From NCBI GenBank assembly GCA_049976205.1, contig JBMFIR010000010.1, positions 1 to 39,131 of the forward strand: 39,131 bases of DNA. Direction: 5' to 3'. The notes under the pieces are model-generated. The model searched no databases, had not been told where the DNA came from, and worked only from the letters and a program-made list of their open reading frames with translations. The position numbers and the translations under genes are program-made. The DNA is from WYEN01 sp049976205 (lineage in GTDB: Archaea > Thermoproteota > Thermoprotei_A > Sulfolobales > AG1). Shown piece after piece: positions 32,202 through 39,131 of this stretch (its first letter is position 1; the number at the start of each line of letters is the position of its first letter).

Positions 32202-32570
32202 TTACAATGTCTCATATCTAAACTTATCAAGTTCTTCAAGTGCTTTTCTGAGACCTAGAGCGGATAAAGAATTAAATTCTCTCAATTCTTTCTCTAATTC
32301 TCTTAACTCTTTTCTAAGACTATATAACTCAGATAAGTTACTAAGTGTGGGATCAAGGGATAGTATTGTTTGGATCCTCTCTGATAATCTCTCGAGACTA
32401 AATATGTAATTATTAGTTTTTTTAAGCATGTTCCCAAGAATCATCTCTTGATCCGTATCTATAGTTATTCTCCTCAGAATCTTCTCTCTAATTATTTTAA
32501 GTTCTGCTAAGGATTTATTAATCTCCACAAGAACTCTTGCTAGTAGTAATCTACTAGATTTATTACTCAT
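32202..32570 (-). CDS. Hypothetical coiled-coil protein, 122 aa
   Basis: An almost entirely helical 122-residue protein with heptad-like leucines. One helix runs ~5-40 (LLLARVLVEINKSLAELKII), another ~50-70, and a third is rich in Leu and Glu (ELYSLRKELRELEKELREF, ~80-98). No cysteines, membrane segment or enzymatic motif is visible. The size and helices recall small ESCRT-III (CdvB)-like or chaperonin-cofactor proteins, but I see no diagnostic motif. It lies 40 bases after eL15, probably on the same transcript. Confidence 0.75.
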   Translation of the reverse strand: MSNKSSRLLLARVLVEINKSLAELKIIREKILRRITIDTDQEMILGNMLKKTNNYIFSLERLSERIQTILSLDPTLSNLSELYSLRKELRELEKELREFNSLSALGLRKALEELDKFRYETL

Positions 32571-32610
32571 TCTAGAAAAGAGCTTTGTTAAAATAAATTA
32601 AAATATTTTT

Positions 32611-33285
32611 CTATTTCTTCTCTCCAAATATTTCCTCATATTTTTCTTGAGGTAGTATAACTCGAGCTCCTCTTGAGGCCTCGTGTCTCTTCTTTTCTTC
32701 TCTCTCTTTCTGCTTCTTCTTCCACTTATGGTGATGTGTTCCTCTCAATCCTCTACTTCTCAGCAATCCTCTCATTCTTCTACCAGCCATTGTTTTTCCT
32801 CGAAATACACGTCCTCTCTGTGAGGGATCTGTGATCCAGTTTATTTCGGGATCTGATTTAATAGCTGGGTGATTAGGATCAACTAAAATAACTTCATACC
32901 ACTTATATAATCCGTCTTCAGCTACATAGTAGCTTCCCAGAACCTCAAGACCTCTATATTTCCTCGCAGCAGTCTCCTCAGCTATTAACTGAAGACTTTT
33001 CTCTGGAGCATATCCATATACACCCATTCTCTTAGGTCTCCTACCCTTATTTGGTCTAGGTCTCTCTCTACCGCCTTTACTAACTCTTACTCTAACAACA
33101 ATAAATCCCTGTTTAGCTTTATAACCTAGTGCTCTTGCTCTATCCAATCTAGTTGGTTTATCTATTCTAACAACCACCTCTTCTCTTCTCCACTTAATAA
33201 GTCTCTCACTATAGATCTCTTTTAACTCATTACTCTCTCGATCTTTCCACAACTCATTCATATAACTATATACTGATTTAGTCAT
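32611..33285 (-). CDS. rpl15e: Large ribosomal subunit protein eL15
   Basis: A ~224-residue archaeal eL15. From ATG 33285 it begins MTKSVYSYMNELW, as the family does; GTG 33297 would add four residues. RLDRARALGYKAKQGFIVVR, GRRPKRMGVYGYAPEKSLQL, the HPAIKSDPEINWI stretch and GLRGTHHHKWKKKQKEREEK are conserved blocks. The C-terminal ~25 residues after the basic stretch (ILPQEKYEEIFGEKK) look lineage-specific. Confidence 0.97.
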   Translation of the reverse strand: MTKSVYSYMNELWKDRESNELKEIYSERLIKWRREEVVVRIDKPTRLDRARALGYKAKQGFIVVRVRVSKGGRERPRPNKGRRPKRMGVYGYAPEKSLQLIAEETAARKYRGLEVLGSYYVAEDGLYKWYEVILVDPNHPAIKSDPEINWITDPSQRGRVFRGKTMAGRRMRGLLRSRGLRGTHHHKWKKKQKEREEKKRHEASRGARVILPQEKYEEIFGEKK

Positions 33286-33297
33286 CTCTCGTCCCAC

Positions 33298-33535
33298 ACT
33301 ATTTGTGGAGTCCTAAGATAACCTATCTCAACAGAACCTTAAAAATATGTTTTCCATGGTCTTCCCTGAAATTATCTTGTGATCTAAACAAAATACTAAC
33401 TACTGAAAATAGCTGTACTACTGGCAAGCCGCTTTTCATGTTTTAAAAATTAGTTTTTTATTTTAGAAGATACTTAAGGCTCTCTACTATATTAATTCTC
33501 TAAGAACAAAAGTTTATGAGACACAGAGTGAGAAA
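33298..33535. other. Divergent intergenic region with promoters
   Basis: The 238-base gap has no gene. On the minus strand ATTTTTAAGG near 33338-33347 is a likely TATA box for eL15. On the plus strand there are two candidates for the glucan operon: ACTATATTAAT (~33487-33497) and AAAAGTTTATGAG (~33507-33519), the latter giving a leaderless start at 33536. A T-rich tract lies at 33449-33463. Confidence 0.4.
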
Positions 33536-34771
33536 ATGATAAAATATGCGGTAATTCCTCTAGGAGGATTAGGAACTAGACTATATCCATTAACTGTCGA
33601 GACCTCGAAAGCTATGATAAGATTTCTTAATAGACCACTAATTGAATTCATAATATACAGACTTGTTCAACAAGGTGTAAAAGAGATTTACTTAGGCGTG
33701 AGCGGATACATTAATTACAGAAACATATATGATTACCTCGGCGAAGGCTATAGACTATCGGCTAAGTATGGCTTACCTGCATCATTTAGAGTAAGGTATC
33801 AACCACTTGAAGATAGTGTTGGAAACGCTGATTCTGTTAGAATAGTTGTAGAGTACTATGGTTTAAAAAATCCTCTGCTAGTTGTTCAAGGAGACACTGT
33901 TTTTGACATGGATTTACTGGATCTATGGAATTATCACGTTGGGAAAGAATCTTTCATGACAATCGTTCTTAAAGACATGGAGAATATTGAGGATATAAAA
34001 GATTTCGGCGTAGCTCTCTTAGACCCAGACATGAGGATCAGAGGATTTATTGAGAAACCTAAGAGACTCGAGGATGCTCCTAGCAGAAGTGTTAATACAG
34101 GGATCTATTTATTATCCGAGGAGCTGGTCTCTCTACTATCTACTCCCGAGATACTTGAGATGCGCAAGAGAGGTGAAATGGATTTTGGTAAAGACATTAT
34201 CCCAAAACTTATTAGAGAAAATAGAAGAGTCTACGGCTTCAAGAAGATAAAGTACTGGTTCGATGTGGGGACCCCGAAGAGACTTTTCGAGGCATCACTA
34301 TACCTCCTGAGAAACCTGGATCCTGCTGAGCTCGAGGTAACGGACACTTGGAACGGAGTAAAATTCCAGGGATCCAGTGCTAGATCTAAGGCACTTCATA
34401 AAGAAATTATTAGCAGGGCTGAGGAGAAGAAACTAATATTCGAAGGAGATGTACTAGTTGGTAGACATGTGTATATAGGTGATTATAGTAGAATAAGAGA
34501 TTCCATAATTGATAACTACACTATTGTTTCAGAAGGATCTGTTATTGAAGGGTCTATTGTAATGGACAGATCCTACATAGGCAAAGGATCGCATATAGTG
34601 AATAGCATAATTGGTAGACATGTGAAAATAGGCGAGAATGTATTTATAGAGGGATCTGTCATAGGGGATAATGTGAAAATAGGGAATCAGAGCAAATTAA
34701 TTAAATGCAAGATATGGCCTCATAAAGAAATTGATCCCGAAGTAGTTATTGAGAATATGGCTATTAAGTAG
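33536..34771 (+). CDS. Sugar-phosphate nucleotidyltransferase with left-handed beta-helix domain
   Basis: A 411-residue enzyme that makes an NDP-sugar from NTP and sugar 1-phosphate. The signature is PLGGLGTRLYPLTVETSKAM (residues 7-26), with VQGDTVFDMD near 120 and FIEKPK near 174. The last ~120 residues are hexapeptide repeats (VGRHVYIGDYSRI, IVMDRSYIGKGSHI, IGDNVKIGN), a left-handed beta helix as in GlgC- and ManC-like archaeal proteins. It heads an operon with a GH57 enzyme (15 bases on) and a glycogen synthase, so glucose 1-phosphate is the likeliest substrate and the product may feed glycogen synthesis. Confidence 0.9.
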   Translation: MIKYAVIPLGGLGTRLYPLTVETSKAMIRFLNRPLIEFIIYRLVQQGVKEIYLGVSGYINYRNIYDYLGEGYRLSAKYGLPASFRVRYQPLEDSVGNADSVRIVVEYYGLKNPLLVVQGDTVFDMDLLDLWNYHVGKESFMTIVLKDMENIEDIKDFGVALLDPDMRIRGFIEKPKRLEDAPSRSVNTGIYLLSEELVSLLSTPEILEMRKRGEMDFGKDIIPKLIRENRRVYGFKKIKYWFDVGTPKRLFEASLYLLRNLDPAELEVTDTWNGVKFQGSSARSKALHKEIISRAEEKKLIFEGDVLVGRHVYIGDYSRIRDSIIDNYTIVSEGSVIEGSIVMDRSYIGKGSHIVNSIIGRHVKIGENVFIEGSVIGDNVKIGNQSKLIKCKIWPHKEIDPEVVIENMAIK

Positions 34772-34786
34772 ATCAGGGTTGCTCTA

Positions 34787-35968
34787 ATGGTTAATTACGT
34801 ATTATTCTCTCTAGAAATGCATCAACCATATAGAATAAAAAGTACTATAGACCCAAGGGCTGGTTTATATGATGTATTAGATGAGGAATTAGATAGATTA
34901 GTCCTAGAGAGAGTAGCTGAGAAATCTTATAGACCTGTTCTCAAGATCCTGGGAGAGGAATTCGATAAGATAACCTCTGAAGAAAGCTATAAACCATCTA
35001 TAAATATCAGTATCTCAGGAGTGCTCCTCGAGCAATTCTCTCGATATGCTCCAGACATAATTGATCTATTGAGAGATCTCGTCTCTGGAGGATACATAGA
35101 GTTTCTTGCGGAACCATACTACCATAGCTTAGCTTCTGAATTATCAAAAGAAGAATTTATTGAGCAAATCAAGCTGTCAATAGAGGCCCTGAATAAATTA
35201 TTTAATTATTCACCAATTGGAGCTGTGAATACTGAGATGATCTATAGAAGCGATGTTGGGAGATGGTTAAGAGAACTAGGGTTTAAATACACTGTTACAG
35301 AGGGTGTAGAAAGAATATTCCTTACAAGAGACCCAAATAATCTCTATCAAGACTCTAGCGGAATACTACTATTCGCTAGACAATATAGATTAAGTGATGA
35401 TATAGCATTTAGATTCTCGATGACTTCATGGGATCAGTATCCACTAACCGCTGATAAATACGCCTCATGGATCAAGGATTCTCCTGGAGATTTTGTTGTT
35501 GTATATGTGGATTTCGAGACATTCGGTGAACATCACTGGCCTGTGACAGGGATCTTAGAGTTCCTCAGGTATCTACCAAGAGAATTTAGTAAGAGAGACA
35601 TAAAGATGATCTCTTTTAGTGAAGCCATTAAATTATTTCGACCTATTAGAGAGTTGTCTATTGATGAGACTATTAGTTGGGCTAATGAGAGAAAAGATTT
35701 ATCGGCTTGGCTAGGAAATGAGCTTCAGAGAAGAGCTTTCGAACTCTATAAATGGGTTAGTAAATCAATTCTTGAAAGCAATAACCGGGATCTTCTCACT
35801 ATTTGGAGAGTACTTGGTGAGGCAGATCATTATCACTACTTGTATTATACTCGAGACTCTAGTCTAGCGGTACATGACTACTTCTCTTATCATGAGAATC
35901 CATTTATTGCCTTTGAGACGTATGCTAAGGCTCTTATGGTTCTCTACTACTATTCTCGGAGAATCTGA
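34787..35968 (+). CDS. Glycoside hydrolase family 57 (alpha-amylase-like)
   Basis: A 393-residue GH57 enzyme acting on alpha-glucans. It starts LFSLEMHQPYRI with the GH57 HQP motif. The nucleophile region is GAVNTEMIYR (Glu about 143) and the acid is in VYVDFETFGEHHW (Asp about 241). Members are alpha-amylases, amylopullulanases, 4-alpha-glucanotransferases or branching enzymes; this short form resembles the one beside glycogen synthase in methanogens. It lies between the nucleotidyltransferase and the glycogen synthase, so it probably trims or branches glycogen. No signal peptide, hence cytoplasmic. Confidence 0.93.
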   Translation: MVNYVLFSLEMHQPYRIKSTIDPRAGLYDVLDEELDRLVLERVAEKSYRPVLKILGEEFDKITSEESYKPSINISISGVLLEQFSRYAPDIIDLLRDLVSGGYIEFLAEPYYHSLASELSKEEFIEQIKLSIEALNKLFNYSPIGAVNTEMIYRSDVGRWLRELGFKYTVTEGVERIFLTRDPNNLYQDSSGILLFARQYRLSDDIAFRFSMTSWDQYPLTADKYASWIKDSPGDFVVVYVDFETFGEHHWPVTGILEFLRYLPREFSKRDIKMISFSEAIKLFRPIRELSIDETISWANERKDLSAWLGNELQRRAFELYKWVSKSILESNNRDLLTIWRVLGEADHYHYLYYTRDSSLAVHDYFSYHENPFIAFETYAKALMVLYYYSRRI

Positions 35969-36034
35969 TCTTTTTAATCTAAATTATAAAAATCTTCATA
36001 TGAAGATAACTAAGGATATGTGAGGTGTATAATC

Positions 36035-37645
36035 TTGTGGGCTCCGGCATCTGTGAAGAGAGTCTGGGTATTCACTTTTGAACTAGAGAATATAGCTAGA
36101 TTAGGAGGTTTAGGAAATGCTGTTTTGAGACACGTAAATATTTTATCCAGAGGAGGTGCTGAAGTAACAGTATTCATGCCTTCCCACGGAAGACATTTTT
36201 CAGAGGGCCATAGACTTAGATTAGGCCTAAGATTCATAGAAGATTTCAGATGCTGTGGATCAAGATATGGATTAGATGGTAACGAGTATCGATATTGTTT
36301 AGGTGCTTATAAAGGATCTTTAAATAATGAAGTTAAGGTAATTCTTTTCATAGGATTAGACTATGAGACTGGTAAGATCCTGGATACATGGGATATATAT
36401 AGCAATGCACCCGAGAAAGTCTCTTTAATGATCAGAGGAATTAGGTGTTGGCTCAATTATACTAGGGAAAGACCTGATCTAATAATAGGTAATGATTGGC
36501 ATAGTGGTCTCGTGGCTTCTGCGACGAGGATATTCTTAGAGAGTGAGGGTCTCTCAATACCGTATATATACTTTATACATTTGCTCTCATCAGCATCTTT
36601 TCCTTATCACTATATATCTGATCAATGGTCAGGATTACCGGATCAATTAATTAGCATATGGAGAAGTTGGAGACATGAAAAAATCTCTTTAAGAGATCTA
36701 TGGGATCGGTACAGAGGTTACACAGATCTCTTTAATATAGATGTTGCAGATGTTGTGGCATCAGTTAGCTATGGGTACATGGATGAGATTACTAGGAGAG
36801 CAGGATACTGGATAACTCCTAAGACATGTGTTATCTATAACTCAACTGATTGGAGAATAGATGAAGTAAGGAATTATCTACGTGAGAGATATGGTTCAGA
36901 TAATAGATGTTTTCTCCGGTGGAGATTTTACATAGATAATATAGCAGGGGCTAAGCCATGTATAGGTCATATAGAGCCTGGAGGCTTCCTAGTAGTCTCT
37001 GGAGGCAGATTATCAGCTCAAAAAGGATTTGACTACTTGGCGAGAGCATTAGAATTTCTTGATGATAGATTCAAGTTACTCGTTCTAGGAATAACCGTGG
37101 GAGATACAGAGTATGAAAACTACCTCAGATCTCTGGCGAATAGATTTTTCGGAAGATTCCTCGTAACCTGTAATAACATTGATCACAGGATCTTCAAGTC
37201 GTTTAATTACTTAGCAAATGTTGTGGCGGTTCCATCGAGATATGAGCCCTTCGGTCTCTCATCGGTTGAGGCTCAGGCAGTTGGTTCACCAGTCGTTATT
37301 AGTCGTATCCCAGGTCTCTCGGAGACTATAAGAGACTTAAGAAATGATCCAGGGGGGACAGGCCTGTTCTTTGATCTAGAGGATATAAGAGGTTTAGCAC
37401 TATCTATTGAGGCCTTAACATATTTAACACAGGCGATTGATTGTGGAGAAATTAATCTCTTAAGCAATATTAGAGATCCTGGGATCAGGAGAATAATAGA
37501 GGCGTACCCTAAAATAGCTCTAAATATTAGGGATAATACAGTTGAGCACATAGATAGGTTATTTAGAGAGGAAAATACGTCAAAAATGTTATGGGAGTGT
37601 ATTGAGAAAGCTAGACTATATGCCTATTATAGAGCTCATGGATAA
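36035..37645 (+). CDS. glgA: Glycogen/starch synthase (GT5 family)
   Basis: A ~536-residue glycosyltransferase that adds glucose from ADP- or UDP-glucose to alpha-glucan. The N-terminal sugar-nucleotide motif reads IARLGGLGNAVLRHV, with Arg where KTGGLGD normally has Lys-Thr. The C-terminal domain has VVSGGRLSAQKGFDYLARAL and SRYEPFGLSSVEAQAVGSP with the catalytic Glu. I choose TTG 36035: GAGGTG at 36022-36027 lies seven bases upstream, whereas the in-frame GTG 36020 overlaps that motif. It is the last gene of the glucan operon. The Lys substitution is worth checking, as archaeal enzymes vary there. Confidence 0.92.
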   Translation: MWAPASVKRVWVFTFELENIARLGGLGNAVLRHVNILSRGGAEVTVFMPSHGRHFSEGHRLRLGLRFIEDFRCCGSRYGLDGNEYRYCLGAYKGSLNNEVKVILFIGLDYETGKILDTWDIYSNAPEKVSLMIRGIRCWLNYTRERPDLIIGNDWHSGLVASATRIFLESEGLSIPYIYFIHLLSSASFPYHYISDQWSGLPDQLISIWRSWRHEKISLRDLWDRYRGYTDLFNIDVADVVASVSYGYMDEITRRAGYWITPKTCVIYNSTDWRIDEVRNYLRERYGSDNRCFLRWRFYIDNIAGAKPCIGHIEPGGFLVVSGGRLSAQKGFDYLARALEFLDDRFKLLVLGITVGDTEYENYLRSLANRFFGRFLVTCNNIDHRIFKSFNYLANVVAVPSRYEPFGLSSVEAQAVGSPVVISRIPGLSETIRDLRNDPGGTGLFFDLEDIRGLALSIEALTYLTQAIDCGEINLLSNIRDPGIRRIIEAYPKIALNIRDNTVEHIDRLFREENTSKMLWECIEKARLYAYYRAHG

Positions 37646-37685
37646 ATAACCTCCCTGTAGCAAATTTAACTCATTGATTCAAATC

Positions 37686-39011
37686 TTATTTTCTCCTCAT
37701 AAAACCAGCTACTGATAGTGCTAGAGCCGCTAACGATAATCCTATACTCATGTATATATAGGTTTTGATGATACCTATTTCAGATCTTAGATCATCTAAT
37801 TTAGTTAGTATAAGAGCTGCTTCAGCAGATAAATTCTCTGCTCTTATCTTAGCTTCATTAATCTTTTGATCATACATATTTACTCTTGCCACAAGAGAAT
37901 CTATTCTACTAGTTAATGTATTATTAATTACTGAGATAGTTCCACTAATATTTCCTATTAGGGAAGCCACATCGTTTAAGATATTAGATATTCTCGTATT
38001 GATCTGTGTAAAGAATCTTAATTCACCTTCGTATTTAGTATATAGAAGCACTATGTTTCTTAAAAATCTTGGGCCGTTAAAGAATTCGTTACCAAATCTC
38101 CAAGTAATCAATGGCGCATATCCTCCTACTGGTAAGGCTCCTGAAACAATAATTGTAGAGTTTCCGAGTTCTCTAAGAGTCTCTGATGCAACTATTGGAT
38201 ACGGTGGTGAAGTATTGTATGTATATGCTTTTCCTTGGGAGGTTTCTCTCGAGATTGAAGTATTTTCTCCTGAGACAACCAAGATATTGATGTTTTTGAA
38301 TGTTCCTAGAACAGATTCTGTGAGAGGTCTCCAAGTATCTGTGGTAATATTTCTGAGAGCTACTGGACTAGGCGCGTATGCCAAGATTCTCTCGACACCA
38401 TACGTGAGAGAGTATGTCTCAGCTGTTACCCTGACCGAGGATTCGACAACAAGTTTATTAACTGATCTATTTGTTTCAATGTATGTGTAGTCAATAGCTA
38501 AATTACTACCCAAGTAGCTAAGTAGTCTATTGATCTCGGAGACTGCTTTGGGATCTTCGATGTATTTAGCTGATAGCCAAAGAGTTCTGGCACCATTAGC
38601 TAAATACTTCTTCAAAGTATCGATCTCGTCAACAGAAAAACTTTTTCTCAAGGACGCAATTGATATGATAGTGATATCTGGATTAAGTTTATCTAGCGAA
38701 GAATAGGTGTTTCCCAGCGTGAAATTAGATAGATCTCCATAGACTATCTTGGCAAAATACTTAATCGAGGGATCTAGTGAAACTGTTTCCTCAGGTGATC
38801 TGAAGAGGATATATACTGCTCCATCAAATAATTCACGCGTTAAGATCTCGATGCCTGTGGAACTATTTGTGTGAGACAAGTCTATGAAGACAGTATAAGA
38901 GAAACTGTATTGTTCAGAGGCTTCTGCATAGATCTTTATAGGAGCTATCATCACTAATGATATTAAGAGTAATGATCCGAGGATCTCTCTCAAGTTTTTC
39001 ACAGGATACAA
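37686..39011 (-). CDS. Secreted, C-terminally anchored protein with GATase-like domain and coiled coil
   Basis: A 441-residue surface protein. Residues ~8-29 form a signal peptide (GSLLLISLVMIAPIKIYAEA). The middle (~35-320) alternates strands and helices: PDITIISIASLRKS, then LKKYLANGARTLWLSA, and VSGALPVGGYAPLI. This resembles the DUF4350/GldG-type glutamine-amidotransferase-like fold of extracellular proteins. Many NxS/T sites suggest glycosylation. About 65 residues of coiled coil (ISNILNDVASLIGNISGTIS onward) lead to a transmembrane helix (~415-436) and a FMRRK stop. The start is TTG 39011; a TATA-like ATTTAAAAG lies about 25 bases upstream. The function is unknown. Confidence 0.8.
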   Translation of the reverse strand: MYPVKNLREILGSLLLISLVMIAPIKIYAEASEQYSFSYTVFIDLSHTNSSTGIEILTRELFDGAVYILFRSPEETVSLDPSIKYFAKIVYGDLSNFTLGNTYSSLDKLNPDITIISIASLRKSFSVDEIDTLKKYLANGARTLWLSAKYIEDPKAVSEINRLLSYLGSNLAIDYTYIETNRSVNKLVVESSVRVTAETYSLTYGVERILAYAPSPVALRNITTDTWRPLTESVLGTFKNINILVVSGENTSISRETSQGKAYTYNTSPPYPIVASETLRELGNSTIIVSGALPVGGYAPLITWRFGNEFFNGPRFLRNIVLLYTKYEGELRFFTQINTRISNILNDVASLIGNISGTISVINNTLTSRIDSLVARVNMYDQKINEAKIRAENLSAEAALILTKLDDLRSEIGIIKTYIYMSIGLSLAALALSVAGFMRRK

Positions 39012-39075
39012 TACATATGAATTCTTTTAAATATTCTCAGCGAATAAGAACTATTACCTCCCTCTAAAAAAATCT

Positions 39076-39131
39076 ATGGGGGTCGGATTGGATATTAGAA
39101 GAAAAAGACTTAAGGTACTAGTAGATGTGTG
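39076..39131 (+). CDS. Start of an unidentified gene, cut by the window end
   Basis: An open frame from ATG 39076 (or TTG 39088, with GGGGGTCGGA just before it) reads MGVGLDIRRKRLKVLVDV to the window edge. Eighteen codons are too few to identify it. Confidence 0.35.
   Translation, partial: MGVGLDIRRKRLKVLVDV

Noticed and set aside
32202..32570. ESCRT-III (CdvB)-like identity for the small coiled-coil protein
   Set aside because: It is too short and lacks any MIM or recognisable ESCRT-III core sequence; helix content alone is not enough.

Overview
This window comes from a hyperthermophilic crenarchaeon. The ribosomal and RNA polymerase genes are archaeal: eS28, eL15, eL18, eL24, eL34, RpoD and RpoN. 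It also carries CDP-archaeol synthase, an archaeal tRNA-guanine transglycosylase, a crenarchaeal SmAP3, an XPB helicase and a 7S SRP RNA. The coding DNA is AT-rich (by eye mid-30s % GC) while the structural RNAs are very GC-rich, the usual sign of a hyperthermophile. The mix and the non-canonical tRNA intron fit Desulfurococcales (Staphylothermus / Ignisphaera-like), but I cannot name the species from sequence alone. TTG and GTG starts behind GAGGTG Shine-Dalgarno motifs are common, and several promoters look leaderless.

Layout. 1-4.4 kb: the end of a LivF-type ABC ATPase, then a tungsten-type aldehyde ferredoxin oxidoreductase with its four-cluster ferredoxin partner. Next come a convergent FAD/NAD oxidoreductase and a MoaD-like protein, a plausible oxidoreductase and cofactor module. 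4.5-5.1 kb is decayed: a broken aspartic-protease gene and the right end of an IS200/IS605 (TnpB) element with omega-RNA-like folds. 5.1-6.0 kb encodes an ornithine cyclodeaminase-family protein. 6.1-10.5 kb (minus) is the rps13-rps4-rps11-rpoD-rpl18e-rpl13-rps9-rpoN-rps2 cluster. 10.6-16.1 kb holds two small unknown genes, SmAP3, tgtA, a Dim2-like KH protein, a candidate C/D box sRNA, a sugar epimerase, eS28, eL24 and ndk. 16.2-18.4 kb is a winged-helix regulator joined to an unusual RIO/Bud32-like kinase with a large unknown N-terminal domain. 18.5-23.97 kb has a fused 2-oxoacid:ferredoxin oxidoreductase alpha subunit, a rhomboid protease, SRP RNA, carS, a RadA-like ATPase, cmk and eL34. 24.0-29.0 kb has XPB with two unknown upstream genes and a Trm5-family methyltransferase, divergent from an HD phosphohydrolase.

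29.06-31.55 kb starts with tRNA-Lys(UUU), which has a 20-nt intron in the variable loop, and then becomes a gene graveyard. It contains a zinc alcohol dehydrogenase split by an insertion, an aldehyde dehydrogenase fragment and a truncated membrane-hydrolase-like fragment. Two related ~270-310 bp elements with imperfect terminal inverted repeats sit at the breakpoints; they look like an undescribed MITE family. 31.6-33.3 kb has a DUF998 membrane protein, a coiled-coil protein and eL15. 33.5-37.6 kb is an alpha-glucan operon: nucleotidyltransferase, GH57 and GT5 glycogen synthase. The window closes with a secreted, membrane-anchored protein and the first codons of another gene.
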